A stretch of DNA of 64,000 nucleotides, from contig NZ_PCPT01000001.1 in assembly GCF_002975435.1 (NCBI RefSeq), positions 62,001 through 126,000 on the forward strand, given 5' to 3'. This stretch comes from Arthrobacter sp. MYb227 (GTDB taxonomy: Bacteria; Actinomycetota; Actinomycetes; Actinomycetales; Micrococcaceae). Below the pieces are notes generated by a model. It was given only the letters and a program-made list of their open reading frames with translations. It ran no database searches and was not told where the DNA came from. How positions within the stretch are numbered: the first letter of the stretch is position 1; every line of letters starts with the position of its first letter. This document shows positions 16,096 through 26,780 of this stretch, piece by piece. A program made the translations under genes and the position numbers.

Positions 16096-17337
16096 GTGAG
16101 CCCCCAGTCAGTAACCACGCGCAACGCGGCACGGCAGGTACGCGACGTAGTTTTCGTCGACGGAGTCCGCACACCTTTTGGCAAGGCCGGAGACAAGGGC
16201 ATCTACCATGGCACCCGGGCCGATGATCTAATCGTCAAATGCATCCGTGATCTCATGCGCCGTAATCCCTCACTTCCTGCTTCACGCATTGATGAGGTAG
16301 CAATCGCAGCAACCACCCAAACTGGCGATCAGGGTTTAACCATTGGACGCACTGCCGCCCTACTAGCAGGCCTACCCCAATCGGTCCCCGGATTCGCCAT
16401 TGACCGCATGTGCGCTGGAGCCATGACAGCGGTCACCGCAACGGCGGGCTCGATCGCCTTTGGCGCCTACGACGTGGTGATTGCCGGCGGCGTTGAACAC
16501 ATGGGAAACCACCCCATGGGAGCCGGCGCAGATCCAAACCCCCGATTCCTCTCCGAACGCATAGTAGATCCCGCGGCCCTAAACATGGGCAACACAGCGG
16601 AAAACCTACACGATCGCTTTCCCGAAATTACCAAAGAGCGTGCCGACCGCTACGCAGTAGCTTCCCAACAGAAGCTTGCTGCGGCCTATGACGAAGGAAA
16701 TATTCAGCCAGATTTGGTGCCCGTGGCCGCACGTCGACCCGCAGAAGGCTGGACGCTACACACCACCGATGAGCCGCCGAGGCCCGGCACCACCATGGAA
16801 TCACTTGCCGAGCTGCGCACGCCCTTCCGCGCTCACGGGCGAGTCACCGCAGGAAATGCTGCGGGACTCAATGATGGAGCCACCGCGGCACTCTTGGCCA
16901 GTTCAGAAGCAGCCCAGGAGCTGGGTCTGTCCGTCAAGATGCGCCTAGTCTCATACGCTTACGCGGGTGTCGAACCACAGGTCATGGGCATTGGGCCAGT
17001 GCCCTCAACCGAGAAGGCATTGGCTCAGGCCGGTCTGGGAATCGAAGATATTGGTCTCTTTGAAATCAATGAAGCTTTTGCCGTCCAAGTGCTTTCGTTC
17101 CTCGACCACTTCGGCATTGACCAGGAAGATCCCCGGGTGAACCGCTATGGAGGTGCCATCGCCGTTGGGCACCCACTTGCCTCTTCCGGGGTGCGTCTGA
17201 TGACGCAGTTAGCCAGACAATTCGAGGCAGATCCTTCGGTTCGTTACGGGCTGACCACCATGTGTATTGGTTTGGGCATGGGCGGCACCGTGATCTGGGA
17301 AAACCCGCACCACACAGACTTCGGAAAGGATGCTTAA
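16096..17337 (+). CDS. fadA: Acetyl-CoA C-acyltransferase (3-ketoacyl-CoA thiolase)
   Basis: A 413-aa thiolase for the last step of beta-oxidation: cleavage of 3-ketoacyl-CoA by CoA. Cys106 (DRMCAGAMTA) is the acyl-accepting residue; NEAFAVQ, GGAIAVGHPLASSG and CIGLGMGG supply the His and second Cys. GTG at 16096 has AAGGAG 6 bases upstream and yields the usual N-terminus; the frame is open 68 codons further up, but that overlaps the RNase D gene. fadB starts 4 bases after its stop. Confidence 0.94.
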   Translation: MSPQSVTTRNAARQVRDVVFVDGVRTPFGKAGDKGIYHGTRADDLIVKCIRDLMRRNPSLPASRIDEVAIAATTQTGDQGLTIGRTAALLAGLPQSVPGFAIDRMCAGAMTAVTATAGSIAFGAYDVVIAGGVEHMGNHPMGAGADPNPRFLSERIVDPAALNMGNTAENLHDRFPEITKERADRYAVASQQKLAAAYDEGNIQPDLVPVAARRPAEGWTLHTTDEPPRPGTTMESLAELRTPFRAHGRVTAGNAAGLNDGATAALLASSEAAQELGLSVKMRLVSYAYAGVEPQVMGIGPVPSTEKALAQAGLGIEDIGLFEINEAFAVQVLSFLDHFGIDQEDPRVNRYGGAIAVGHPLASSGVRLMTQLARQFEADPSVRYGLTTMCIGLGMGGTVIWENPHHTDFGKDA

Positions 17338-17341
17338 GGCC

Positions 17342-19471
17342 ATGAGCTCAAGCACCATTGAAAATTTCGCTTCTCTCGCTTCTCTCGTTCCCGATGAGGT
17401 TCTCACCCATTCGCTCATCGAAGACGTGTTGCTGCCCAGTGGCAAGAAGATCGCGATGCTGACGTTGGACAACGGGTTTGACCACTCCAAACCAACGACT
17501 TTGGGGCCCAATACCATGCTGGAATTACATGCGGTCCTTACAGCCCAACGGGCACGGGCCGCGGCTGGCGAAATTCATGCCCTTGCACTGACTGGTAAAC
17601 CATACTTCTTGGTTGCCGGTGCGGACCTTAACGGCGTCAAAAATCTTGCATCTGCGGAGCACGGAGCCGCCATGGCCACCATGGGTCATGCCTGCTATGA
17701 CCTGCTTGCGGATCTGGGGGTTCCAACCTTCGCCTTCATCAATGGCGTTGCGCTCGGTGGTGGATTGGAAATTGCCCTTGCGTGTTCCTACCGCACTATT
17801 TCCAGCGGAGCCAACGGTATTGGGCTTCCGGAGGCCTTCATTGGGTTAATTCCCGGGTGGGGCGGCGTCTACCGACTCCCACGGCTTACCGGCCCAGAGA
17901 CCGCCCTGACGGTAATGATTGAAAACCCACTCAACAACAACCGCTCCCTGAATGGGCCAAGTGCATTCAAAGCTGGAATCGCCGATGCACTGTTTGAGCC
18001 AGCAGACTTTGTAGAGCAGTCCCTACTGTGGGCCGACGCGGTACTCGGCGGTGTAGAGGTTGCCCGTCCACACGCCGTGGAACCCAACGGAAACCCAGAA
18101 GTTACAGCACGCTGGATGGCAGCCGCGGCCAAGGCAAGTGCCTTCATCGAAGCAAAGACGTCGTATGCGGCTCCGGCCCCGGCCAAGGTACTCGAAGTCT
18201 TTGAGGCTGGAGCCTCAATTTCGCAGCAGGAATCTGCTGCACTCGAAATTGCTGCGCTCACCGAACTCATGCAAACTCATGCGTTCCACAACACCGTGTA
18301 TGCCTTCCTGGATCTGGTTCAGAAGCGTTCCAAACGCCCGGCCGGAGCACCTGATAAGAAGCTTGCCAGGCCCGTAACCAAGGTCGGTGTTGTTGGGGCC
18401 GGCCTGATGGCCGGACAATTAGCACTGCTCTTTGCCAAGAATCTCAAAGTTCCGGTGATCATTACCGATATCGATCAAACGCGGGTCGATCATGGAATCA
18501 CCTACATCCACGGTGAAGTAGACAAGCAGCTTGCCAAGGGCCGCATCTCACAAGACGCGGCCAACCGTACCAAGGCTCTTGTCACTGGATCCGTCACCAA
18601 GGAAGCTTTCGCGGATGCTGACTTTGTCATTGAAGCGGTATTTGAAGAACTCGGGGTCAAGAAGCAGGTCTTTGCCGAGGTCGAGGCGGTGGTCTCGCCC
18701 GAATGCATCCTTGCCACCAACACTTCCTCACTTTCGGTTACCGAAATGGGCAAGGATCTAAGGCATCCCGAACGACTCGTTGGTTTCCACTTCTTTAATC
18801 CCGTGGCCCAAATGCCACTGCTTGAAATTGTGCGCACCGAGAAAACCACCGACGTGGCACTTGCTACGGCATTTGCGCTGGGCAAGACCTTGCGAAAGAC
18901 CAGTGTGCTGGTCAAGGATGCCGCTGCCTTTGTTGTCAACAGGGTCCTGCTTCGCCTCATGGGTGAAATCGCACATGCTTTTGATGAGGGAACCGATGCA
19001 AAAGTCGCAGATCTCTCATTACGCCCCATGGGGCTGCCCATGACCCCGTTTACGTTACTTGCCATGGTTGGAATCCCTGTGGCACAGCATGTTTCCGAGT
19101 CCCTGAATGCAGCATTCGGAGACCGGTTCCATGTCTCAAAAAATCAGCAGACACTCATTGACCACGGCATCAAGTCTTTGTGGGCAGCAACCTCCGACGG
19201 TGGGCAAGAAATTCCCACTACCACTTTAAACTTGCTGCAATTCGGCACAAGCCCCAGCACTTCTGAGGAACTGCTAGTCCGCACTCAAGACGCCTTGGCC
19301 CAAGAAATCGGGCTAATGCTAGATGAAGGGGTTGTTGCGGCTCCCGAGGATGTTGACCTGTGCATGATCATGGGAGCCGGCTGGCCGATGCATCTGGGCG
19401 GTATTACTCCCTACCTGGATCAGGTAGGGGCATCCGAACGCGTCAACGGAAAGAAGTTTCATGCGCATTAA
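17342..19471 (+). CDS. fadB: Multifunctional fatty-acid oxidation protein (enoyl-CoA hydratase / 3-hydroxyacyl-CoA dehydrogenase)
   Basis: A 709-aa fusion. The N-terminal crotonase domain has VAGADLNGV and NGVALGGGLEIALAC with the oxyanion hole and GLPEAFIGLIPGWGG (catalytic Glu). A Rossmann domain begins near residue 345 (VGVVGAGLMAGQ), followed by HFFNPVAQMPLLE and the C-terminal dehydrogenase domain (VVNRVLLRLMGE). It hydrates enoyl-CoA and oxidises the product with NAD+, feeding fadA. ATG 17342 is favoured over 17330, where the purine-rich sequence touches the start codon. Confidence 0.94.
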   Translation: MSSSTIENFASLASLVPDEVLTHSLIEDVLLPSGKKIAMLTLDNGFDHSKPTTLGPNTMLELHAVLTAQRARAAAGEIHALALTGKPYFLVAGADLNGVKNLASAEHGAAMATMGHACYDLLADLGVPTFAFINGVALGGGLEIALACSYRTISSGANGIGLPEAFIGLIPGWGGVYRLPRLTGPETALTVMIENPLNNNRSLNGPSAFKAGIADALFEPADFVEQSLLWADAVLGGVEVARPHAVEPNGNPEVTARWMAAAAKASAFIEAKTSYAAPAPAKVLEVFEAGASISQQESAALEIAALTELMQTHAFHNTVYAFLDLVQKRSKRPAGAPDKKLARPVTKVGVVGAGLMAGQLALLFAKNLKVPVIITDIDQTRVDHGITYIHGEVDKQLAKGRISQDAANRTKALVTGSVTKEAFADADFVIEAVFEELGVKKQVFAEVEAVVSPECILATNTSSLSVTEMGKDLRHPERLVGFHFFNPVAQMPLLEIVRTEKTTDVALATAFALGKTLRKTSVLVKDAAAFVVNRVLLRLMGEIAHAFDEGTDAKVADLSLRPMGLPMTPFTLLAMVGIPVAQHVSESLNAAFGDRFHVSKNQQTLIDHGIKSLWAATSDGGQEIPTTTLNLLQFGTSPSTSEELLVRTQDALAQEIGLMLDEGVVAAPEDVDLCMIMGAGWPMHLGGITPYLDQVGASERVNGKKFHAH

Positions 19472-19493
19472 GTTCGTTCTTATCTGACCTCTG

Positions 19494-19525
19494 GTGGGCG
19501 CGCATTCTACAGAAGGCGTGCCCAC
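19494..19525 (+). terminator. Hairpin after fadAB
   Basis: GTGGGCGCGC (19494-19503) pairs with GCGTGCCCAC (19516-19525), with one G-U, then TACTTATC. It is a moderate terminator for the fadAB operon. Confidence 0.5.
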
Positions 19526-19588
19526 TACTTATCGAGTTACGAGTCCCTAGGTCTATACCTTGGGCTATTAGTGCGCGACACTGTGCAT

Positions 19589-20023
19589 ATGAAACAGAAT
19601 CTAACGCTGCTACCTACCCGTAGAGGTGTTTTGGGGTCTTCCTTAGCCGCTGGAGCCGTAGTAACACTGGCGGCGTGTGGCGGGGGCGATAAGTCCGCAA
19701 GCGCCTTACCCTCAGGCACCGGTACTGCCTATGACGCGACGACGCTTAGTGCCCTCCCCGTGTCAGGCACCGCCTCGGTTGACATTAATGGACACAACTA
19801 TTTGCTCTACCGGCCGGATGAGGGCACAGTGCTTGCTTACACTTCGGTGTGCACTCATCAGGGGTGCAAAGTCGGTACCGGGGATAGCAAGAATTTCATT
19901 TGCCCCTGCCATGGATCCGAATACTCGAAGCTTGACGGATCAGTCACGCAGGGACCGGCACCCAAGGCTTTGACGCGTTATGCAACGAGCATTGAGGGCG
20001 ATAAGGTCAAAATCTATCTTTGA
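19589..20023 (+). CDS. Rieske 2Fe-2S lipoprotein, copy 1
   Basis: A 144-aa secreted Rieske protein. The N-terminus has a twin-arginine-like TRRGVLG and a lipobox TLAAC, so the mature protein is probably exported and lipid-anchored outside the membrane. The cluster ligands are CTHQGC and CPCHGSEY. The start could be ATG 19589 or GTG 19571; neither has a clear ribosome binding site. It is not beside cytochrome bc genes, so it is not the QcrA subunit; an electron-transfer partner is not visible. A paralogue follows 65 bases downstream. Confidence 0.9.
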   Translation: MKQNLTLLPTRRGVLGSSLAAGAVVTLAACGGGDKSASALPSGTGTAYDATTLSALPVSGTASVDINGHNYLLYRPDEGTVLAYTSVCTHQGCKVGTGDSKNFICPCHGSEYSKLDGSVTQGPAPKALTRYATSIEGDKVKIYL

Positions 20024-20088
20024 GAGCGTGATCACGTCCGCGGTTTCACGAATCGTCACCTGCGTGCGTACATGGGAAGATGGGAAAC

Positions 20089-20565
20089 ATGAGTTTGCCT
20101 TCTTCCCAGACCCGCCGAGCTTTTGTTGGAACCACAGTGGCTGCAGGTGCAGCCGTTGCCTTGGTAGCGTGTGGTGATGGTTCATCGGCCGCACCAAACA
20201 ATGAGCCTTCGGCACCACCTGAGCCGGTAGGCGAAGGAACCGTTGTGACGACACTTGCCGAGCTTGCTGTTGGTACTCGTCTAGCGGTGACAGCTCCCCG
20301 TACCAACGCCGACGGTAAGACCAAAGATGCTGGATTCCTGCTTTTCCGCCCCAATGAGAAGACCGTGTTGGCGTACACAAATATCTGTACCCATCAAGGA
20401 TGCGCAGTAACCACGAAAGCACCCCAGGGCGATGACTTCTATTGCGCTTGCCACGGCTCATACTTCCAGCCAGCGGATGGCAAAGCCGTCGCGGGTCCTG
20501 CGCGCGGTGCGCTCGAACGCATAGCCGCTGCTATCAAGGGCCAAGACGTACTTTTGTACGTTTAG
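20089..20565 (+). CDS. Rieske 2Fe-2S lipoprotein, copy 2
   Basis: A 158-aa paralogue of the preceding gene: TRRAFVG signal, lipobox LVAC, a Pro/Glu/Ser-rich linker, and Rieske ligands CTHQGC and CACHGSYF. The insertion RTNADGKTKDAG before the cluster domain distinguishes it from copy 1. ATG 20089 is chosen; ATG 20080 is 9 bases upstream. Both copies are likely surface electron carriers for the same or alternative partners. A terminator follows. Confidence 0.9.
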   Translation: MSLPSSQTRRAFVGTTVAAGAAVALVACGDGSSAAPNNEPSAPPEPVGEGTVVTTLAELAVGTRLAVTAPRTNADGKTKDAGFLLFRPNEKTVLAYTNICTHQGCAVTTKAPQGDDFYCACHGSYFQPADGKAVAGPARGALERIAAAIKGQDVLLYV

Positions 20566-20575
20566 TCTGCTTTTA

Positions 20576-20652
20576 CCCCCTCATCACTCGCCAAGACTTT
20601 ACCCGAGGCGTGTTTGTAGTGGCCCCCTTGATGAGGGGGTTCTTTTTCTTTA
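20576..20652 (+). terminator. Terminator of the Rieske pair, with alternative pairings
   Basis: CCCCCTCATCA (20576-20586) can pair with TGATGAGGGGG (20629-20639) across a 42-base loop; a short local hairpin CCCCC/GGGGG (20623-20639) competes for the same right arm. A strong T-run (TTCTTTTTCTTT) follows. The two mutually exclusive pairings could allow regulated termination. Confidence 0.65.
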
Positions 20653-20801
20653 CCGATGGCTCGCAGGGCATGATCATTTGTCACATACCGACTACTGACC
20701 GGGTCCAGCGCGCTTAACTCTTCCCTCGGCTCCACCTTCCGCGCTAGATTCACAGGTGATGCCACATTATGGCAGCCATTGATCATCAGGGAGTCGGTTT
20801 C

Positions 20802-21453
20802 ATGTCCAATGCATCAACAGCCGTAGTCTTTATCGAATTCCAGAACGACTTCACATCGCCGGGCGGTGTTCTACACGAAGCGGTCAGCGATTCTAATAAC
20901 GCCAACTCGACATTGGAAAATGCCGCAAAACTCTTGGCTGCTGCACGTGAGTCTGGCGCAACCATTATCCATTATCCATTCACCGATTAGCTTCGCACCT
21001 GGTTATCACGAAATTTCCTCACACCCTTATGGAATTCTGAAGGGCGTTGTGGATGCCACGGCTTTTGTTAAGGGCCAGTGGGGAGCCGAGATCGATGAGC
21101 GCTTCGCGCCCGTCGAATCCGACATAGTCGTCGAGGGCAAACGCGGACTCGATGCATTTGGCAGCACAAATCTTGATTTCATCTTGCGTTCTAAGGGCAT
21201 CACGAAGGTTGCCCTTGCCGGATTCCTGACTAATTGTTGTGTGGAGTCAACCATGCGCACAGCATACGAACGTGGTTATGAGGTTGTGACAATTACCGAT
21301 GCCGTGGCCGCCACAAGCATCGAAGAAGGCGAATCGGCGGTTCGCTTCAACTATCCAATGTTCTCGACTCCAGCAACTAGCCATGATTTCATTGCAACGC
21401 TTACCGCTCAAGGCACTCTCGCGGATACCACACGCGGCTACCATCAGCAGTAG
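20802..21453 (+). pseudogene. Isochorismatase-family cysteine hydrolase, frameshifted by a 7-bp duplication
   Basis: The first part (20802-20990) encodes STAVVFIEFQNDFTSPGG and ends at TAG. The second part, in another frame up to 21453, encodes VVEGKRGLDAF and LTNCCVEST. Together they supply the Asp, Lys and Cys catalytic triad of the family. The break is an exact duplication of ATTATCC (20964-20970 and 20971-20977); removing one copy restores one frame reading GATIIHSPISFAPGYHEIS. AGGGAG precedes the ATG at 20802. The rest is intact, so the loss is recent, or reversible, or a sequencing artefact. Confidence 0.88.
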
Positions 21454-21475
21454 TCCTGAACGATAGCCACGTATA

Positions 21476-21508
21476 TCGGTGCGATTCTCCGCTGGGCGGG
21501 CGCACCGA
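21476..21508 (+). terminator. Hairpin after the isochorismatase pseudogene
   Basis: TCGGTGCG (21476-21483) pairs with CGCACCGA (21501-21508), then CTTGCTTGTGTTTCTT. It lies between convergent genes. Confidence 0.55.
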
Positions 21509-21524
21509 CTTGCTTGTGTTTCTT

Positions 21525-22187
21525 CTAGAGCTGGCAGCCAAACCCAGAGGTCAGAAAATCATGGGCTCCTGCTTCGAGGCCAGCAAGCGAATACCATTCG
21601 GCACTACTGGAAATTGCCGAGTACTTGTAACTTCTCAGGTCGGCGCCCCATTGAGACGCAACGATATCTTGGTCGGCACCTACCCAGTGCGTGACAACTA
21701 ACATCCCATCGACCCGCACTTCAAATCTCTGGGCGAGAATGGGTAGACCCTGCGGAATCTGCAAGGTCTCCTTTCCAACTCGGATAATACGCGCGTTGGG
21801 TTTGGTCTTGGCAGCGTCGAATACATCCGGCGCATATACCGCAGCCTCGGTCAGCCTAAGATAGGTGACTTCCTTTTCCGGGTTTTTGATGGCCCGCAAC
21901 ATCATCAAGTAGTCGGCTGAGCTTGGCATTGAGTCAACGGGCAATTGTTGCAACTTTCGGCGCATTAATTGCGGGTAAGGCATTCCATTGTCCTGAAACC
22001 AGGATAGCTCCCAGCTTCCAGGTTCCGGTTCGAGGTGGACTCGGGACTCGGCCAGATACGGACGTTGCTCATCATCAACGATGAGTCGAGTTAAAAGTGT
22101 ATGAGAAGTGATGGTCCGATAACGTACCCCAGCACGTTTATTATTACGGACTAAAACTTCCCAGCGCTCAAAACTTGGCGCAGGCAT
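21525..22187 (-). CDS. Hypothetical protein, 220 aa
   Basis: I do not recognise a family. The protein is soluble, without signal or membrane segments, and rich in beta-prone stretches such as TYLRLTEAAVYAP and RFEVRVDGMLVVTHWVG. ATG 22187 is preceded by GGGGGAT, a good ribosome binding site. It lies downstream of the aldo/keto reductase on the same strand but 140 bases away, so co-transcription is uncertain. Codon use looks like that of its neighbours. Confidence 0.6.
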   Translation of the reverse strand: MPAPSFERWEVLVRNNKRAGVRYRTITSHTLLTRLIVDDEQRPYLAESRVHLEPEPGSWELSWFQDNGMPYPQLMRRKLQQLPVDSMPSSADYLMMLRAIKNPEKEVTYLRLTEAAVYAPDVFDAAKTKPNARIIRVGKETLQIPQGLPILAQRFEVRVDGMLVVTHWVGADQDIVASQWGADLRSYKYSAISSSAEWYSLAGLEAGAHDFLTSGFGCQL

Positions 22188-22327
22188 GCATCCCCCAAGA
22201 ACTACTTAGCATTGGCTTGATTTCTCAGCTTATCCAGAAGCCTTCCCGTCGAGCGGTGTTTAGGCACCGCGTCGGGGAACAAAACCAGCGAAAATAGGAC
22301 AACGCCCAGTTTTCGAGGTGTTATTCA

Positions 22328-23311
22328 TCAGAACAAGGCAACTTTAGGCGTCTTGGGAAAAATAACGTCGAGTTCGGAAAGTTCTTCCACACTTGGTTTC
22401 CAGGCGATGGCTTGGGCATTCTCGCGGACCTGTTCGGGCCGAGTTGCTCCAGCAATCACACTCGAGACACTCGGCTGAGCTGCCAACCAGGAGAAAGCCA
22501 CCTGAAGTTCTGTCAAATCTCTAGCCACGGCAAATTCGGAGAATTCGCGAAGCTGACCATAGTCAACCTGATGCATCAGATGTGTACGAGCGTGGGTCAG
22601 CCTGCTGCCTTCCGGAGCCACGCCGTCCGAATATTTACCGGTCAGCAATCCATTGGCTAGTGGGAAATAAGGAAGTAATCCGAGCCCATAGGCTTCGGCA
22701 GCTGGACATACCTCAAGTTCGGCTCGGCGGTCCAGAAGATTGTAATGATTTTGCGAGGAGATAAACCGTTCCCCACCCTGCATGCGCGCAGTGAACTCCG
22801 CATCGGCTATTTGCCACCCCGACCGATTGGAGTGACCGATATAGCGAACCTTTCCGGCTTGGACCAAATCATCGAGCGCAGCCAGGGTTTCGGCAATCGG
22901 AGTGCGCTGATCGGGTGTGTGGAATTGGTAAAGATCAATATAGTCCGTGCCGAGCCTCCGTAGCGAAGCCTCCACGGCACGAATAATGTAGCCACGTGAG
23001 CCGCGGGCGTCGAAGTCGTTTCCGTTCGCCCCTACCATGTCCATTCCGAACTTGGTGCCGATAACAACCTCATCACGTCGGGAGCCTAAGGCCTTGCCGA
23101 GCATGATTTCGGAGAGCCCAGGTTCTCTTCCATACACGTCCGCCACATCAAAAAATGTGATTCCCGACTCAAGTGATGCATGAATAACCGCGTCTGCTCC
23201 CTCTTGAGTTTCGGTGGCCGTACCGGCTCGCCCAAGGTTGTTGCATCCCAAACCCACCGCGGAAATTGTGAGCCCAGAATTGCCCAAACGTCGATATTCC
23301 ACTGAATTCAT
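22328..23311 (-). CDS. Aldo/keto reductase
   Basis: A 327-aa NADPH-dependent oxidoreductase of the AKR superfamily. The catalytic tetrad is visible: Asp and Tyr in DVADVYG, Lys in IGTKFGMDM and His in YQFHTPD. GLGCNNLGR near the N-terminus is typical of the YghZ/AKR11-13-like branch. GAGAGG precedes the ATG. The substrate is unknown. The gene stands alone, divergent from argG. Confidence 0.9.
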   Translation of the reverse strand: MNSVEYRRLGNSGLTISAVGLGCNNLGRAGTATETQEGADAVIHASLESGITFFDVADVYGREPGLSEIMLGKALGSRRDEVVIGTKFGMDMVGANGNDFDARGSRGYIIRAVEASLRRLGTDYIDLYQFHTPDQRTPIAETLAALDDLVQAGKVRYIGHSNRSGWQIADAEFTARMQGGERFISSQNHYNLLDRRAELEVCPAAEAYGLGLLPYFPLANGLLTGKYSDGVAPEGSRLTHARTHLMHQVDYGQLREFSEFAVARDLTELQVAFSWLAAQPSVSSVIAGATRPEQVRENAQAIAWKPSVEELSELDVIFPKTPKVALF

Positions 23312-23474
23312 AAGGATTCAGCCTCTCTAATAATTATGCATTGAGCGCTTCTCACGGCGGGTGCTCGGTAGGAACCGGGCAACGCAGTGCCAAGAAAATT
23401 CAATCACGTGCTGGCAACGTTGGCGCAGTATGTCTCTTTGCGGCCTTCATCTGGGCGTTGGATTGCATCTTTGA

Positions 23475-24920
<1,446 letters not shown>

Positions 24921-24958
24921 GAATCACCGATTAGCGTCATTAACTTGATGCTTCTCCT

Positions 24959-25005
24959 ACCGCGGGGCACTCCACCACATGGTGGGGTGCCCCGCGGTTC
25001 TTATT
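24959..25005 (+). terminator. argG terminator, 18-bp stem
   Basis: 24959-24976 pairs with 24981-24998 (one G-U) around a 4-base loop, followed by TCTTATTT. Very strong intrinsic terminator. Confidence 0.88.
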
Positions 25006-25101
25006 TACTGCTTGCCAGTGAAACCTTCAAGGTCAGCTTGCTAGGCTTTAGCACCAAGAAGCTTTATCCGTAACCCGGTGCCCTACAGGAGCCAACCATT
25101 C

Positions 25102-25752
25102 ATGAGCCGCACCCGAGACCAGCTATGGTCCATGATCCAAGCCGAACGCACGGGCCTAGCCGAAGACCTCGCAGGCATTAGCAATGCGCAATGGAACCTG
25201 CAATCACTGTGCACCAATTGGACGATCCAACAGACCCTTGCCCATCTCAGTGCCGCGGCAAGCATCGGACCGTTTCGCTGGTTCACCAGCGTTGCCGGTG
25301 CACGCTTTGATTTTGACCTTCACAACCGCAGACGGCTTGACGAACACCTTGGCAGCTCCCCCCACGAAACCCTGCAGCGATTCACGCAGATCATTCCCAG
25401 CCAGGTGGCACCATTCGGAGCAACCGAGGCATGGCTCGGCGAAGTGATTGTCCATGCCCAAGACATCCGGGTGCCACTGGGGCTGGAACGTCAACCCAGC
25501 ATTGATGCGCGCACGGCCGTTGCGCGGTTCTACGCGGCCAAGGACTTTGCCGTGCCCAGCAAAAAGAACAGCACCGGGCTGCGCTTGGAATCCACCGACG
25601 GAACCTTCACCACGGGAACCGGTCCAGTGGTATCCGGCAGCACCATGGACCTCGTCATGGCCATGGCAGGCCGCGAAATATTCGTCGACCGTCTGATTGG
25701 TCCGGGAGTAGAGACCCTGCGATCTCGTATTACATCACTCCCGTGGGCGTGA
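25102..25752 (+). CDS. Maleylpyruvate isomerase-family (DinB-like, mycothiol-dependent) protein
   Basis: A 216-aa protein of the MDMPI/DinB_2 group, in which a divalent metal and mycothiol serve in catalysis. Metal-ligand positions fit His in TLAHLSA and Glu/His in WLGEVIVHAQD. ATG 25102 follows CAGGAGCC. The substrate is unknown; the name does not mean it isomerises maleylpyruvate. It supports a mycothiol-using host, like the arsC at 30563. Confidence 0.82.
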   Translation: MSRTRDQLWSMIQAERTGLAEDLAGISNAQWNLQSLCTNWTIQQTLAHLSAAASIGPFRWFTSVAGARFDFDLHNRRRLDEHLGSSPHETLQRFTQIIPSQVAPFGATEAWLGEVIVHAQDIRVPLGLERQPSIDARTAVARFYAAKDFAVPSKKNSTGLRLESTDGTFTTGTGPVVSGSTMDLVMAMAGREIFVDRLIGPGVETLRSRITSLPWA

Positions 25753-25807
25753 GACTTGTGCGGACTTCTTTGCTGCATGCTGCAGAAGAACGGCTATAGC
25801 CAAGATG

Positions 25808-25847
25808 CTTCTGCCCGGTGAGGCATGATTGCGTCACCGGGCAGAAG
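25808..25847. terminator. Bidirectional terminator
   Basis: CTTCTGCCCGGTGA (25808-25821) pairs exactly with TCACCGGGCAGAAG (25834-25847), between convergent genes ending at 25752 and 25871. Confidence 0.75.
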
Positions 25848-25870
25848 TTAGGTTCTGCAGGTAGGCGGCA

Positions 25871-26179
25871 CTAGCCCTTGTTAAGTTCAATGAGCGAAAT
25901 CAAGGCAAGTACAAACCCAACGAACGAGATGATACGCATTGCTCCATGCACGATTCCCCCAAGCTTCGTTTCACGAGGTGGTAGTGTCAGGGCTTCTTCG
26001 CTAAGCCAAGTGACCAGCGTGATCAAGGTACCGATCAACGCGATTTGTTCCGGTGGCAGGGCAATCAGCTTGTAGCTACCAAGCCCAATGATCCCGCCAC
26101 CAAGAATCTGACCCGCATAGGACAGCAGGCGAAACATCTTGGAGCGTGCAACGGGTACGTCATCAACTTTTGCGGTCAT
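25871..26179 (-). CDS. Small membrane protein, 102 aa
   Basis: Unrecognised. Three hydrophobic stretches are visible (around residues 20-38, 43-60 and 80-98), so it is a small integral membrane protein. It is the last gene of a four-gene minus-strand run (dxs, DUF402, 190-aa protein, this gene), 14 bases after the previous stop. Confidence 0.65.
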   Translation of the reverse strand: MTAKVDDVPVARSKMFRLLSYAGQILGGGIIGLGSYKLIALPPEQIALIGTLITLVTWLSEEALTLPPRETKLGGIVHGAMRIISFVGFVLALISLIELNKG

Positions 26180-26193
26180 GCGGGAGTATCGCC

Positions 26194-26766
26194 TTAGTTG
26201 AGGGTGAAGGGTGCCTTGGCCGGCAACGGGTATGCCTGCTTCAGCGTCTCAACATCATCAAAAGCTGCGGTGGCAATGGAGAGCTTAGTGAAATCAAGCT
26301 TTGCCTCGCGCAGGCAAGTTTTTACGGCAGCCACTGCTTTCTTTGGCTCCGGTGACAGAATACGAATATTGAGCTTGCGCGGTGCATAATCCGAGGACTC
26401 GACGGTTCCCAGTCCACGCCACGCTAGGTGACCAGTCAGTGCTTCCTTGGCCGTTGCCTCGAGGTACTTGTCGCGGTCGGTACCTTCGGTGGTCTTCAAT
26501 GCGTACTGAACAATGACCCAACTCTGCTCGTCTGTGTTTAGCGTCTTGTAGCCATCTTCGGCACACTGCTCCATAAAGGCATCGAGCAGCCCATCTGCGG
26601 TAGCTACGCTGACGTCTTTAGCGGTCTCGGTCTTGGATTGGTGGCCGACGGTTCCGTGGTTAACAACGAACTGGCCTACTTCTTCGCCCTCGTACTGGGC
26701 GTACCAGGCTTCGCGGAAGTACAGGGTACCTTCTTCGTCACGGCGGTAAGTTCGGACTATCGACAT
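26194..26766 (-). CDS. Hypothetical protein, 190 aa
   Basis: Unrecognised soluble protein. The N-terminal part (YFREAWYAQYEG then GQFVVNHGTVGHQ) faintly resembles a WGR-type fold, but the match is too weak to name. ATG 26766 is chosen because AAGGAG lies 9 bases upstream; the longer frame to 26829 overlaps DUF402. It sits between DUF402 and a small membrane protein in an operon-like run. Confidence 0.65.
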   Translation of the reverse strand: MSIVRTYRRDEEGTLYFREAWYAQYEGEEVGQFVVNHGTVGHQSKTETAKDVSVATADGLLDAFMEQCAEDGYKTLNTDEQSWVIVQYALKTTEGTDRDKYLEATAKEALTGHLAWRGLGTVESSDYAPRKLNIRILSPEPKKAVAAVKTCLREAKLDFTKLSIATAAFDDVETLKQAYPLPAKAPFTLN

Positions 26767-26780
26767 GTGGTGTTGCTCCT

